A stretch of DNA of 13,493 bases from Chlamydiales bacterium (GCA_021372185.1 JAJFUY010000202.1:1-13493), one strand, 5' to 3'; positions 1 through 8,188 are shown, numbered from the stretch's first letter. Program-made: numbers and translations. The notes: a model not told the origin generated them from the sequence alone.

Positions 1-1833
1 AAAATCCACATACGCCTGAATAAGCTTTGCAAAGACAAATACATCTGGTTTTTCTGTAAGGGCCTGGTTAATGCTGCAAAGCACACCATAGGCTCTATGT
101 AAAAAGTCATCGCGACGATATGTTTGATGCCAGCTTGTATATTCTTCCATCACGGCTGCAAAATCCGGCACGCTTTTTAGCGTTTCGGCGTATAATGGCG
201 TAGTATGTAGGATATGAAATAGCAGCTCTAATTCACTATCAACCGGGCCATCTGCAGATACTAAGGGAGCATCTTTAGCCAAAAGAAGAGCCGCTGTGGC
301 TCGTTTAATTAATACAGCCTGCACTCGCTTAGGCAAGAGTGTTTTGCTTTCTTTTTTATAATACAATCCATCAAGAGATTCTCCCTGCATCACCACATCA
401 AATACCAGTTTTTCTTCTTCTCGTAAAGCGCAGCTTTCAGTAGCTGTCCTTACAAAAAGACTCTCAACTATTTGTTGGGTGCGAGTAACATAGCTATCTA
501 TTTCTTTATCATTACACAATTCAACCATAGCAATTTGCTTTACGGCTCTTATCTGTAATCCCACACTAAAGACAGCAGCAGTATCTTCAAAAGAGGCAAC
601 ATCTGCAATTGGTGATACCGCGCGCGTTAAATAGCGCTGCATGAGCACATAGATACGTGTGACATTAAGTGCCTGTTTTTTTAAAAAATCTCGACAGAGT
701 AAAAGTATGTCCATGGCTCGTACTAAAGACAAATTAAGGCCATGCACATAATTTCTTAGTGTTTCATGGCGCTCATCTTGAGGCAGTTTCCAAACTTGAT
801 TACCTTTCTCTTCAAGTTTCTGTTGGATAGTCAAAATATACTGATGATACTCATTGAGCTCTCTTCTTACTGTGATAGCCTGAATATCTGTTAACTCATG
901 CTCTGAGAGAAGGGTAAGCCTTTCTTTAATGTCGCTAAGCAAGCCGACAATACGTTTTCCTATATCCTCTTGCATGAGGTTTCCATGCGCCTTTGTCTGT
1001 TGACATGAGCCTCTTACAGATGAATAGGCTATTGATAAAAGCGAATACTCTTTCCATACTTCAAATTCTTGTTCAGAGCCTTTTATCCCGTCTATTGCGG
1101 CACGAGTTTCATCTGAAATGGCTTCCGGATTGCCTAAATCTCTTTCAAAGCATGACTTTAGTGGCAGTTCCTCAATCCGCTTTTTATTGGTGATCAAAAA
1201 TTGATTAATAGTTTCCTTATGCCCTTCCGTCATTTCCACTCTATCATCTATCTTTTCTTTTAAAGCCGATGCTGCTACTTGAACCATGTTGAAAAGTTCT
1301 ATTGCCTCCTCTTTGAGCTGATGCTCTAAAACAGTGGTCTCACACGCTTTAACTATTACTTGAAGCTGCTTTAATTGTTCTTCAACATCAGGAATTTCAA
1401 GTAAATTTTTTAGCGCCGTAGCGTGCTGCTGGCATATGACAAACATCCTAATAAAACTCGCATTGCGCATAGAAGTAAGTACATGAATATCTTTTTCCCA
1501 ACGTATTGCTTTCAGCTCAAAGTCATTTACCAGGGCCATTTTGCCGGCTAACTCATTTCGGGGTGCATGCTTGCATACACCTTCATACAACCCTGGTAGC
1601 GCATTAAACACATTTTGGATATTGAGCAATAGCACATCAGCCGCCTCAGGACCTGAAGCAAAATAAGAAAACATGCGCCAAAAAAAGGCATTTCTAGCAA
1701 TAGGTACATGTGTCTCTATAGATTGAAACGCCTCTCGTATTTCAACAATTTTCGCATCCACTTCGCTCATATTTGCAAAATCTCTAGCAACTACTGGGGC
1801 TTGAGCTTGCTGTCTTACTGCTACTACTTGCAT
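1..1833 (-). CDS. Large helical protein of unknown family, 3' end beyond window (partial)
   Basis: An open frame of 611 codons runs from the ATG at 1833 leftwards to base 1 with no stop, so the C-terminus lies outside the window. I read it codon by codon and found no interruption. The protein has no signal peptide and no membrane segment; it looks almost entirely alpha-helical and is rich in Glu, Leu, Lys and Gln, so it is probably cytosolic. The start follows the stop of the upstream 882-aa gene by 16 nt and has an AGG-type ribosome site about 8 nt before the ATG, so the two are an operon. Motifs such as ELELLFHIL (534-542) and NYVHGL (361-366) match MELELVIHVL and TYAYGL of the neighbour in the same order, which suggests diverged tandem paralogues. 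If the match extends to the end, roughly 200 residues are missing. I recognise no domain, so function is unknown. Confidence 0.85.
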   Translation of the reverse strand, partial: MQVVAVRQQAQAPVVARDFANMSEVDAKIVEIREAFQSIETHVPIARNAFFWRMFSYFASGPEAADVLLLNIQNVFNALPGLYEGVCKHAPRNELAGKMALVNDFELKAIRWEKDIHVLTSMRNASFIRMFVICQQHATALKNLLEIPDVEEQLKQLQVIVKACETTVLEHQLKEEAIELFNMVQVAASALKEKIDDRVEMTEGHKETINQFLITNKKRIEELPLKSCFERDLGNPEAISDETRAAIDGIKGSEQEFEVWKEYSLLSIAYSSVRGSCQQTKAHGNLMQEDIGKRIVGLLSDIKERLTLLSEHELTDIQAITVRRELNEYHQYILTIQQKLEEKGNQVWKLPQDERHETLRNYVHGLNLSLVRAMDILLLCRDFLKKQALNVTRIYVLMQRYLTRAVSPIADVASFEDTAAVFSVGLQIRAVKQIAMVELCNDKEIDSYVTRTQQIVESLFVRTATESCALREEEKLVFDVVMQGESLDGLYYKKESKTLLPKRVQAVLIKRATAALLLAKDAPLVSADGPVDSELELLFHILHTTPLYAETLKSVPDFAAVMEEYTSWHQTYRRDDFLHRAYGVLCSINQALTEKPDVFVFAKLIQAYVDF

Positions 1834-1849
1834 TTTTTACCTAATTGTA

Positions 1850-4498
1850 TTAATCGTTGATAATATAAGGGTTGCCAGCCAGCAATTGTTCATACCCTGC
1901 AAACCACTTTTCAAAGAAATCAGGCCATTTTTCTCTGCACATTTGGGCCGTTTCCCCCTCTTTTCCCTCTACTGCAATAATCTTGCACAGGGTTTTCTGA
2001 ATAATGGCAGCATCAAAACCTGAATAGGGTTTTTCTAGAAAACTCTTTACCGGTTCATCAAGAAGAAACGTTTTTTCCCATCTGGTTAATACTTGTGTTT
2101 CACTCATCAATGTACTATTACATTTTTTCATGGCATTTTCGGCGATCAAAAGTTTTACCGGAGGTGACAGGCGGGCTATTAAATCTGAATAGGCCTCATT
2201 TTGCAAAAGCGTAAACAATTTGGTTTGCGCAAGCTGCTCTTCATTTGTTTCTGCAAACAAGCAGGCGCCCACTATTCTTTGCACTATTGAGTTAAAAAGA
2301 TCTGGTTTTCCTTCTAACTGCGCCAAAAACTCATCGGGTTTATCAGTCTTCCAGGTTTCTAAATCCCTCGAGGCAACTTCTGGTAACACAGGGTCATATT
2401 CATGAATACGGGTAGCTTCATGTAAATTATCACGCAAGAAGTGGCATAGGCCATCAATGCGGCTATCAAACTGTTTATCAGGTCCGCAGTATGTACGCTC
2501 AAACTCAAACAGCTTTTGCCAAGCTGCAACATAAGAAAGGGTATCCCATAGTGTTTCCTGAGACATAAAAACAAGCTTTGCAACAGCGGCGGCTTCGTCA
2601 AGAATCTCTTTCTTTAAGGCATTTTTATCCATTTGTTTGATAAATTTGCCATAAATAGGACGTAAATACTCATAAGCATTTAAAGATGCTGTATATTCAT
2701 TTTCGTACGTATTGACCAATACATGTATCACCAGTTCAAGTTCCATATCATGATCTGCACTTGGCAAAAAACTTTGAGTCATCATCTTCTTAGCAAGATA
2801 CGTCAGCACGTTAATTGGTAGGGGTTTATTGGGCGTCGCGTCTAATAGCCGTAGCACCTCTGAAGGTACTTGTCTTTCAACACTTGAGAGCTTTAATGCT
2901 TCTACATCTTTATTTGCATGCACTTCGTTTGTGTATTCGGCTATTTTACATAAAAAAGCTTCAAGCGGGTCCCTTTTTTCTGGCTGTACTTCTTCTGTCT
3001 GAGAAAAGCTATTGAGTACAATTTTTTGCATATCCTCAGCTGGCTCAAAAAAATTAATCATCGCATCTAAGTTGCTAAAACTGGGTCGATCTCGATAGTA
3101 CGCACCAATCATATTGGCCGCTTTTAATATCTCTAAAGCTGGTTTTTCTTGGCATTTTTCAGCTACTTGTAACAGGCTTCTGGCATGATTAAAGCCCCAA
3201 GCTAGCCCATAGGCATACGTGACAAGTGATGGTGTAAGGGGGCTTGCTTCTTTACTACAAATTGCTGCAAATTGCGCGTCAAATTTATGTTCTAAGGTAA
3301 CAATGCACGATTGAAAATGATTAAGGACAATAGGGGTTATGCCATCTAACCCATCCATAATCTCTGTATTCATCCTAACGATCAAGCCGCCCAAGGGTTG
3401 GCCAATAGAGGCTTCTAATGCAACACCTAAATTAAAATATTCATCATATGATCCCCAGGTATATTTAGCATTTTCCCAAGGTCCAAGCCCTGTAATATGG
3501 CTCTTATACACATACTCTGGTAGTGGTGGGTCTTGCGCTAATACTGTCAAACAAACATCCTCCACCACACGCACAAGCGGCTCTCCATTCCAGCGGTCTT
3601 CTGCCACCTGTTGATCAGCAGGTAGTGCAAGCTGGCCTTTTTTTCGCATTATATCGCGTTCACAATGATCAATAACCGCCTCAATTAGACTTGCTCTTGA
3701 ATTGGGAATAAGGCTTTTTTTTATGTCAGCATCACAAATTTTGAGCATCTGAAGCATCAGAGTTTTTACAGCCTGCAGCTTTACTTGCTCAGTCTTTGTT
3801 TTTTTTACAGGGGCCGCTGTTTTCTTGAGTGTTTCTATAAAGGCGGCCATTTGCTCGTCACCTTTATCAAATGGACAGACAAGCTTAGAGTCAATAAGCT
3901 TGACATATTCAGTTATGTAGCGGTCGACGACTGCAAAGTCAAATTGCCGGCTTTCATGCGGAGTAAACAAAGAAGAGCTATTTACAAAAAACCGTGAAAG
4001 CTCTTCAGGGTATGTTTTAGAATCACTTACTGCAAAAAGTGTTTCGGCACGATCATGTAATAAAAGCGATGTCATCCCAAGTTTTGCTACCCTCTGCATA
4101 ATGTCTGCAAGGCGCGCCTCTTCTACTACAACTCCCACATAGGTATAAATGCCGTCTTTTCCATAAAGCTCTTCATCTTGGGCTATACGTACCTGTACAG
4201 CACTTATTTGCCTTTTAAGGCTTTTCATATCTTGAGAGCTTTTAGATGCCCACTGCATTTCTTTTTCTATGAGTCTAAGATCAAGCGCCGCCTTTGCAAA
4301 TATGGCTTCCACGTCACTTATCCGCTGTTCTAGTATGGTACTTAAAACCGGAAATTTGTCTTTACGCCGTACAAACTTGCCAACATCTTGCTGCCGTAAC
4401 TTAGATGGCCGCGTAGGGTTATGCGAGAGGCTATTGCCTGTTTGAGATGAGGGGTCGTCTAAAAGACGTGCATTATTATTGTTACCTTGTACCGACAT
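1850..4498 (-). CDS. 882-aa helical protein of unknown family
   Basis: A complete 882-codon frame begins at the ATG at 4498, preceded by an AGGTG-type ribosome site about 5 nt upstream. Residues 1-40 are polar and probably disordered (Asn, Ser, Pro). Residues 50-110 look like a coiled coil, a Lys/Thr/Pro-rich linker lies at about 222-240, and the rest is helix-rich. There is no signal peptide, membrane segment or recognisable catalytic motif. It is the first gene of an operon with the partial gene 16 nt downstream, with which it seems to share weak collinear similarity (TYAYGL 427-432; MELELVIHVL 585-594). It is transcribed divergently from the acyl-CoA synthetase gene, and its 5' leader would include part of the large foldback at 4517-4683. 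A scaffold or secreted effector role is possible but nothing in the sequence shows it. Confidence 0.9.
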   Translation of the reverse strand: MSVQGNNNNARLLDDPSSQTGNSLSHNPTRPSKLRQQDVGKFVRRKDKFPVLSTILEQRISDVEAIFAKAALDLRLIEKEMQWASKSSQDMKSLKRQISAVQVRIAQDEELYGKDGIYTYVGVVVEEARLADIMQRVAKLGMTSLLLHDRAETLFAVSDSKTYPEELSRFFVNSSSLFTPHESRQFDFAVVDRYITEYVKLIDSKLVCPFDKGDEQMAAFIETLKKTAAPVKKTKTEQVKLQAVKTLMLQMLKICDADIKKSLIPNSRASLIEAVIDHCERDIMRKKGQLALPADQQVAEDRWNGEPLVRVVEDVCLTVLAQDPPLPEYVYKSHITGLGPWENAKYTWGSYDEYFNLGVALEASIGQPLGGLIVRMNTEIMDGLDGITPIVLNHFQSCIVTLEHKFDAQFAAICSKEASPLTPSLVTYAYGLAWGFNHARSLLQVAEKCQEKPALEILKAANMIGAYYRDRPSFSNLDAMINFFEPAEDMQKIVLNSFSQTEEVQPEKRDPLEAFLCKIAEYTNEVHANKDVEALKLSSVERQVPSEVLRLLDATPNKPLPINVLTYLAKKMMTQSFLPSADHDMELELVIHVLVNTYENEYTASLNAYEYLRPIYGKFIKQMDKNALKKEILDEAAAVAKLVFMSQETLWDTLSYVAAWQKLFEFERTYCGPDKQFDSRIDGLCHFLRDNLHEATRIHEYDPVLPEVASRDLETWKTDKPDEFLAQLEGKPDLFNSIVQRIVGACLFAETNEEQLAQTKLFTLLQNEAYSDLIARLSPPVKLLIAENAMKKCNSTLMSETQVLTRWEKTFLLDEPVKSFLEKPYSGFDAAIIQKTLCKIIAVEGKEGETAQMCREKWPDFFEKWFAGYEQLLAGNPYIIND

Positions 4499-4516
4499 AG
4501 AGCACCTATTGTTGTT

Positions 4517-4683
4517 AACCTAGGTTCTGCAGTTCAAGATGCTAAAGCGGTGCAAGATCTTGAGTTATAATCACTTTTGATGGGGGCCGAACATTCCCAC
4601 CAGGCGAAGGCGGCCCCCATCAAAAGTGATTATGGGTCAAGAGATTGCGGCGATTTAGCGTCTTCAACTGCCGAATCTTGGTT
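4517..4683. repeat. 73-bp ungapped inverted repeat (foldback) with 21-nt loop
   Basis: Bases 4517-4589 pair with 4611-4683 without a single gap (partner positions sum to 9200). The inner 23 pairs (4567-4589 with 4611-4633) are perfect and include the run TGATGGGGGCCG. Of the outer 50 pairs I count 37 Watson-Crick, 5 G-T and 8 mismatches. The loop is 4590-4610. No T tract follows, so it is not an ordinary terminator. It fills much of the gap between two divergent genes. All five G-T pairs would be G-U in a plus-strand transcript and A-C in a minus-strand one, which slightly favours a plus-strand RNA. It could be a structured RNA, a foldback mobile element (MITE-like) or a decayed inverted duplication. 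Confidence 0.9.
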
Positions 4684-4706
4684 TAGATTGTGTACTCGCT
4701 TATAAC
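4678..4706 (+). promoter_or_regulatory. Candidate promoter for the acyl-CoA synthetase gene
   Basis: TTGGTT (4678-4683) and TATAAC (4701-4706) are separated by 17 nt. The -35 is a poor match and the -10 a good one. The -35 overlaps the outer end of the foldback's right arm, so a transcript from here would not include the foldback. Confidence 0.3.
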
Positions 4707-4727
4707 ACGAAAAGTCAAGGGTTTTCG

Positions 4728-4780
4728 CTCTTGCAAGAGATTGCTCTTTTGGTGTAAATAAAATATTTTGGAGATATCTC
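4728..4780 (+). promoter_or_regulatory. Palindromes and ribosome site before the synthetase start
   Basis: CTCTTGCAAGAG (4728-4739) is a perfect 12-bp palindrome. GAGATATCTC (4771-4780) is a perfect 10-bp palindrome directly abutting the ATG at 4781, and the ribosome site GGAGAT (4770-4775) lies within its left half. The 11-mer CAAGAGATTGC occurs at 4734-4744 and again inside the foldback at 4638-4648. These could be operator half-sites; no regulator is identifiable in the window. Confidence 0.35.
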
Positions 4781-7459
4781 ATGCATACTGACCCGCTACA
4801 AAACGTCTACGACTCATATCCCCACCCGCTTGATGCGCTATTTTTACCCAAAACTGTGGCTGTTATTGGCGCCAAAGACACTATTGGCAGCGTTGGTAGA
4901 ACCCTGTTGTTAAACCTCCAATCAAGTGCCTTTACTGGCAAAATCTTTGCTGTAAACCCCAAGAGATCAAAAGTATTAGGCATTACTTGTTACCCAAGCA
5001 TCAAAGACATCCCCGAAAAAGTGGACTTGGCTATCTTGGTCACCCCGGCAAGCACCATCCCCAATTTAGTAAAAGAGTGCCTTGAAGCAGGAGTCTCAGC
5101 CCTTATCATCATCTCTGCTGGCTTTAAAGAGCTCGGAACAGATGGCATAAAGCTAGAAGCTGAAATTTTGGCAAATATTAGAAACACTCCCCTTCGCATC
5201 ATAGGACCTAACTGTCTTGGTATTATGAACCCGTCTATTGGGCTCAATGCAAGTTTTGCCAAGGGCATGGCCTTACCTGGCAATATTGCCTTTATGAGCC
5301 AGTCTGGGGCCATGTGTACAGCGGTTCTTGACTGGAGCTTGCAAGAACATGTAGGCTTTAGCGCCTTTATTTCTATCGGCTCTATGATAGATGTAAACTG
5401 GGGAGATTTAATCCGCTATTTTGGCAGTGACCTTAAAACAGAAAGCATCTTAATTTACATGGAAACCATTGGCGATCCTCGAAGCTTTTTATCTGCCGCC
5501 CGCGAAGTTGCCCTAGATAAGCCCATTATAGTAATTAAGCCCGGACGCACCCAAGAGGCCTCTATTGCCGCAGCCTCTCACACAGGCTCCTTAACAGGGA
5601 GCGACGAAGTATTTGATGCAGCCTTAGAGCGCGCTGGAGTCTTGCGAGTAAATGACATATCTGAGCTTTTTTATATGGCAGATGTGCTAGGAAAGCAAGC
5701 TAGGCCACGCGGCCCCAAACTTCATATAGTAACAAATGCGGGCGGCCCGGCAGTCCTTGCCACAGATGCGGCCATTATGGCAGGCGCTAAAATCCCCGCT
5801 CTTTCAGATGAAACAAAAAATAAGCTTAATGCCTTTTTGCCTGCCGCCTGGAGCCATTCTAACCCCATTGATATATTGGGCGATGCTGATGCTGAGCGCT
5901 ACAGCAAAACCCTAGAAGTGCTGGCAGATGATAAAGATTCTGACGGAGTGTTGGTAATACTCTCTCCCCAAGACATGACCGACCCCACCGGTACAGCAGA
6001 AGCCTTACGCCACTTTGCAAAAGTAAAAAATAAGCCAATACTTGCAAGCTGGATGGGTGGCGCTTTTGTTAAAGGTGGCATTGATTTACTGAATAAAGCA
6101 CGAATACCCGCTTTTAGCTACCCTGACAGCGCTGCCTGGAGCTTTGCTACCATGTACCGCTATAGTGACAATCTTAAGAGATTGTATGAAACACCCCTTG
6201 CAACAACGTCAAAACCCAAAATAGCAGAATCTCAAGAAATCATCCAAAATGCCCTAAAAGAAAAAAGAACTCTTCTAAATGAATATGAATCAAAACGCAT
6301 CTTAGCAAATTTTGGTATACCGACAGTAGAAACTTTAGTTGCCAAAACAGCAGATGAGGCAGTAGCCATTGCCAACAAAATGGGCTACCCAATAGTGCTC
6401 AAACTCTTTTCTGATACCATCACCCACAAAAGTGATGTAGGAGGTGTACGCCTTAATCTAAAAAACTCATCTGACGTCGCTCAAAATTTTTCAGAAATTC
6501 AAGCCGCAGTGGGTGTTGAGCACTTTCAAGGCGTCACTGTACAGCCCATGGTAAACACAAAAGGTATTGAGCTTATTTTGGGCTCAAGCTGTGATGCACA
6601 ATTTGGTCCTATCATGCTCTTTGGAAGCGGCGGAGTAATGGTAGAAATTTATAAAGACCGCGCACTTGGCCTGCCCCCTCTAAACACCACCCTTGCACGC
6701 CAGATGATAGAAAAAACAAAAATCTATGATGCCTTAAAAGGGTTCCGCGGGCAAAAACCTGTCTCCATGAAAGCACTAGAAGAGATACTAGTGGCCTTTT
6801 CTCTTATGATTACAGAGCTTCCTCTCATAAAAGAGTGTGATATCAATCCCCTACTAGCATCACACGCAGCCTTAATTGCCCTTGATGCACGTATTGTACT
6901 TCACGATACAAGCACAACACCAAAACTAGCAATACGCCCCTACCCAACAGAATACATAGTAGAAAAAATCCTTAAAAACGGCCTAAAAGCCACTATCCGC
7001 CCCATACGCCCAGAAGATGAACCCAATGTCGAGCACTTTCATAAAGAGCTCTCAGAGCACTCTGTACGCCAGCGCTACTTTGCCTTTAAAAGCCTAGATG
7101 AAAGAGCAGCTCACACACGCCTTGTACGCATCTGCACCAATGACTTTGACACCCAAATTGCCCTCATCGCCGAAAATGCCCAACACCAAATCATGGGCAT
7201 CGCCCGCCTCACCAAAATAAAAGACGGCAAAACCGCCGACCTCAAGATGATTATAGGCGATAGCTTCCACGGCCAAGGCCTAGGCTCTAGCCTAGTAGAA
7301 GAACTCCTAAAAATAGCCAAAAAAGAAGGCATTTCAACCATCACCGCCACCATGCTCTCAGAAAACACCGGAATGGTGCATATTCTGCAAAAGCTTGGCT
7401 TTACCCTTGAGACATCATATATCTACACTCACGCCACCAAGGGACTCGGCAAAGTTTAA
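4781..7459 (+). CDS. ADP-forming acyl-CoA synthetase fused to GNAT acetyltransferase (PatZ/Pka-like architecture)
   Basis: The 892-aa protein has the domain order of the NDP-forming acyl-CoA synthetase family with a C-terminal acetyltransferase. It has a CoA-binding Rossmann domain (about 15-140, with VAVIGAKD at 27-34), succinyl-CoA-ligase-like domains (about 145-460), an ATP-grasp domain (about 490-710) and GNAT (about 735-890, acetyl-CoA loop HGQGLG at 830-835). Both phosphate-carrying histidines known from ADP-forming acetyl-CoA synthetases appear to be present: His267 in SHTGSLTG and His549 in THKSDVGGV. The synthetase half is therefore probably active (acyl-CoA + ADP + Pi to acid + CoA + ATP, reversible), unlike E. 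coli PatZ, where from memory the first histidine is lost. The GNAT half could acetylate protein lysines. Length is close to PatZ (886 aa). GGAGAT sits 5-10 nt before the ATG. Codons in the GNAT part end in C more often than in the N-terminal half. Confidence 0.93.
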   Translation: MHTDPLQNVYDSYPHPLDALFLPKTVAVIGAKDTIGSVGRTLLLNLQSSAFTGKIFAVNPKRSKVLGITCYPSIKDIPEKVDLAILVTPASTIPNLVKECLEAGVSALIIISAGFKELGTDGIKLEAEILANIRNTPLRIIGPNCLGIMNPSIGLNASFAKGMALPGNIAFMSQSGAMCTAVLDWSLQEHVGFSAFISIGSMIDVNWGDLIRYFGSDLKTESILIYMETIGDPRSFLSAAREVALDKPIIVIKPGRTQEASIAAASHTGSLTGSDEVFDAALERAGVLRVNDISELFYMADVLGKQARPRGPKLHIVTNAGGPAVLATDAAIMAGAKIPALSDETKNKLNAFLPAAWSHSNPIDILGDADAERYSKTLEVLADDKDSDGVLVILSPQDMTDPTGTAEALRHFAKVKNKPILASWMGGAFVKGGIDLLNKARIPAFSYPDSAAWSFATMYRYSDNLKRLYETPLATTSKPKIAESQEIIQNALKEKRTLLNEYESKRILANFGIPTVETLVAKTADEAVAIANKMGYPIVLKLFSDTITHKSDVGGVRLNLKNSSDVAQNFSEIQAAVGVEHFQGVTVQPMVNTKGIELILGSSCDAQFGPIMLFGSGGVMVEIYKDRALGLPPLNTTLARQMIEKTKIYDALKGFRGQKPVSMKALEEILVAFSLMITELPLIKECDINPLLASHAALIALDARIVLHDTSTTPKLAIRPYPTEYIVEKILKNGLKATIRPIRPEDEPNVEHFHKELSEHSVRQRYFAFKSLDERAAHTRLVRICTNDFDTQIALIAENAQHQIMGIARLTKIKDGKTADLKMIIGDSFHGQGLGSSLVEELLKIAKKEGISTITATMLSENTGMVHILQKLGFTLETSYIYTHATKGLGKV

Positions 7460-7866
7460 ATAATAAGCTCTGACACAGATGAGGCAACTGCTAAACCTTC
7501 GATAACTCGAAAGTGTTTATCTAATGTGCAGACAACGCACCCATGTTCCATAGCTTGGGCCGCAATCCAGATATCATTTGTTGGGATTGGTTTACCTTTA
7601 CGAGATAGTGACAAGATAATCTGGCTAAAAAAATGGGCTGTTTCAGATAGGATAGGCAATACAGTTACTCGTGGAGATTCTAGGAATTTCTGTAACTCCT
7701 GGCGGTTTTGTTTTGCTCGGCTGCCATTGTCAAAGCCAAAAAGCAATTCGCCTAATACAATAGGACTAATCATAATCTCCTCTGCATATTGAATCACTTC
7801 CACAATTTCAGTATCTGCACGTTTGAGTGCTGTATAGGCATTCGTATCAATCAGTATAGGTCTCAT
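7456..7866 (-). CDS. vapC: PIN-domain ribonuclease toxin, VapC family
   Basis: This is a 136-aa PIN-domain protein of usual VapC length. The four acidic residues expected around the metal site are visible: Asp7 (LIDTN), Glu40 (VLGELLFG), Asp98 (PTNDIWIA) and Asp116 (TLDKHF). VapC toxins are Mg-dependent endoribonucleases, usually cutting tRNA or rRNA and held inactive by the cognate antitoxin. I chose the ATG at 7866 rather than the in-frame TTG two codons upstream because it overlaps the antitoxin stop as ATGA, the typical coupled arrangement. At the other end its stop (7456-7458) overlaps the stop of the convergent synthetase gene (7457-7459) by two bases, leaving no room for a terminator between them. 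The catalytic residues are intact, so it is probably a working toxin. Confidence 0.9.
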   Translation of the reverse strand: MRPILIDTNAYTALKRADTEIVEVIQYAEEIMISPIVLGELLFGFDNGSRAKQNRQELQKFLESPRVTVLPILSETAHFFSQIILSLSRKGKPIPTNDIWIAAQAMEHGCVVCTLDKHFRVIEGLAVASSVSELII

Positions 7867-8126
7867 TTCCAAAGCTCAGTGTCAATTTTTTCAAAAACTT
7901 TTAAGCTTTCATCAAATTCTTTGGTTTCTTCTGTAGACCAGGTACCAATAAGAAAATCTAAATCGTGATGAATAGCCTTTTTTGCTTTTCCGCTAAAACC
8001 AAGTCCCTGCTCTATCAATCTTAAAATCAACACGTTAACGCTTATATTGAGTTTTTTTGCTTCACGTTTTAAAAAAGTCATAACTTGAGGGGGAACCCCT
8101 CTTAAATTAAAGCTCGATGCTGTCAA
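7863..8126 (-). CDS. vapB: Ribbon-helix-helix antitoxin partner of the PIN toxin
   Basis: The 87-aa protein starts with a short beta segment (SFNLRGVP, 5-12) followed by two helices (about 13-43), the pattern of a CopG/Arc-type ribbon-helix-helix DNA-binding domain. Residues 44-87 form an acidic tail that would wrap the toxin. It probably neutralises the adjacent VapC and represses its own promoter. The start is TTG at 8126, with a full GGAGGT ribosome site 5 nt upstream (8132-8137). The nearby ATG at 8131 is out of frame and reads only Met-Thr before a stop. The gene overlaps the toxin by 4 nt (ATGA), so the toxin is translationally coupled. The assignment to VapB rests mainly on the neighbour and on the fold pattern. 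Confidence 0.83.
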   Translation of the reverse strand: MTASSFNLRGVPPQVMTFLKREAKKLNISVNVLILRLIEQGLGFSGKAKKAIHHDLDFLIGTWSTEETKEFDESLKVFEKIDTELWK

Positions 8127-8129
8127 GTC

Positions 8130-8158
8130 ATACCTCCATGTGATACCACTCTAATACC
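8130..8158 (-). promoter_or_regulatory. Candidate antitoxin operator: three ATACC repeats
   Basis: ATACC occurs at 8130-8134, 8143-8147 and 8154-8158 (GGTAT on the operon strand), between the -10 box and the antitoxin start and overlapping the ribosome site. Direct short repeats next to the promoter are a common binding pattern for ribbon-helix-helix repressors, so this could be the autoregulatory operator. This is an inference from position only. Confidence 0.35.
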
Positions 8159-8159
8159 A

Positions 8160-8188
8160 TTTATAACACCCAATCGTAAAAATGTCAA
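8160..8188 (-). promoter_or_regulatory. Strong sigma70-type promoter of the toxin-antitoxin operon
   Basis: On the minus strand TTGACA (8188-8183) is followed after exactly 17 nt by TATAAA (8165-8160). This is a full consensus -35 and a five-of-six -10, among the best promoter matches in the window. It lies about 34 nt upstream of the antitoxin start. Confidence 0.75.

Noticed and set aside
993..1193. Plus-strand open frame of 66 codons
   Set aside because: Lies wholly inside the long minus-strand partial gene; shadow frame without a ribosome site.
4567..4633. Bidirectional intrinsic terminator
   Set aside because: The 23-bp stem is not followed by a T tract on either strand and it lies between the 5' ends of divergent genes.
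4630..4782. A 50-codon minus-strand frame from an ATG at 4782 to a TAA in the foldback
   Set aside because: No ribosome site, overlaps the synthetase start, and the foldback arms do not diverge with third-codon-position bias; an open frame this short is common by chance.
7867..7872. TTG start two codons upstream of the toxin ATG
   Set aside because: The ATG gives the classic ATGA overlap with the antitoxin stop.
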